A stretch of 35,307 bases of DNA from a virus. The position numbers and the translations under genes were made by a program. The DNA lies in IMG/VR virus record IMGVR_UViG_3300010939_000060, positions 1 to 35,307 of that record. The stretch is one strand, 5' to 3'. Of the stretch, positions 35,237 through 35,307 are shown in pieces. How positions within the stretch are numbered: position 1 is the stretch's first letter; the number at the start of each line of letters is the position of its first letter. The notes under the pieces are model-generated. The model was not told where the DNA came from, did no database searches, and saw only the letters and a list, made by a program, of their open reading frames with translations.

Positions 35237-35307
35237 TTAAATCTCAGTTGCCCAGGGCGGGAACATGGCATCATCGAAATATTCAATCGGTTCATGCTGT
35301 ACCCAGG
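35237..35307 (-). CDS. Exonuclease C-terminus, second copy (partial)
   Basis: The last 22 residues (VQHEPIEYFDDAMFPPWATEI with preceding W) and the stop of a second RecE-like exonuclease gene are cut off by the window end. The protein sequence is identical to the end of the 896-1960 gene, while the DNA differs at four positions, all silent. It is therefore a diverged allele or duplicate, not an exact terminal repeat. Confidence 0.8.
   Translation of the reverse strand, partial: WVQHEPIEYFDDAMFPPWATEI

Overview
The window is a nearly complete tailed-phage (siphovirus) genome of about 34.6 kb, preceded by about 0.64 kb of unrelated GC-rich bacterial DNA. The bacterial part (1 to about 640) holds the first 35 codons of uvrB on the minus strand, an intergenic stretch with strong hairpins, and the C-terminal end of another minus-strand bacterial gene. 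That last piece is fused in frame to a truncated phage gene at about 640-650. There is no integrase or attachment site, so the join looks like an assembly chimera or illegitimate junction rather than a normal prophage border. The phage part has about 50% GC, GAAAGGA-type ribosome binding sites, many ATGA/TGATG start-stop overlaps, and a tail module ordered like alphaproteobacterial gene transfer agents. An alphaproteobacterial host is therefore likely, but this is inference.

Layout. 640-1960 (minus): an early recombination exonuclease and a small conserved gene. 1974-2021: a divergent promoter with dyad symmetry. 2015-7463 (plus): about 20 small early genes, including a Cro-like regulator, another HTH protein, DUF1643, DUF7694 and an HNH nuclease, with no polymerase or helicase. 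7464-8244: a regulatory region with a 97-residue basic protein gene and three long repeats just upstream of the late operon. 8245-31620 (plus): one long late operon running from a head decoration-like protein, terminases, portal-MuF fusion, protease and capsid through connectors, tail tube, chaperones, tape measure, two paralogous tail-tip proteins, tail fibre, LamG-type protein, hub genes, endolysin, holin-like protein and two lipoproteins. 31701-31730: a terminator between converging operons. 31780-34759 (minus): the early leftward operon with RecT, an HTH protein and small genes. 34759-35307 is a diverged second copy of the sequence at 640-965, which suggests a circular genome closed through a variant allele or a true duplication.

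The most unusual feature is a 348-base gap inside the structural operon (12507-12854). It carries a perfect chromosomal-type parS palindrome (TGTTTCACGTGAAACA) followed by a cluster of DnaA-box sequences. The DnaA-box part is repeated, at DNA level but not protein level, at 2584-2856 in the early region. No parA, parB or replication initiator gene is visible. The phage may therefore use the host's ParB and DnaA; this is a hypothesis. Other notable points are a small terminase with six AT-hook-like octapeptide repeats, three repeats of about 44 bp spaced 88-89 bp before the terminase genes, and two small genes interrupted by single in-frame stops.
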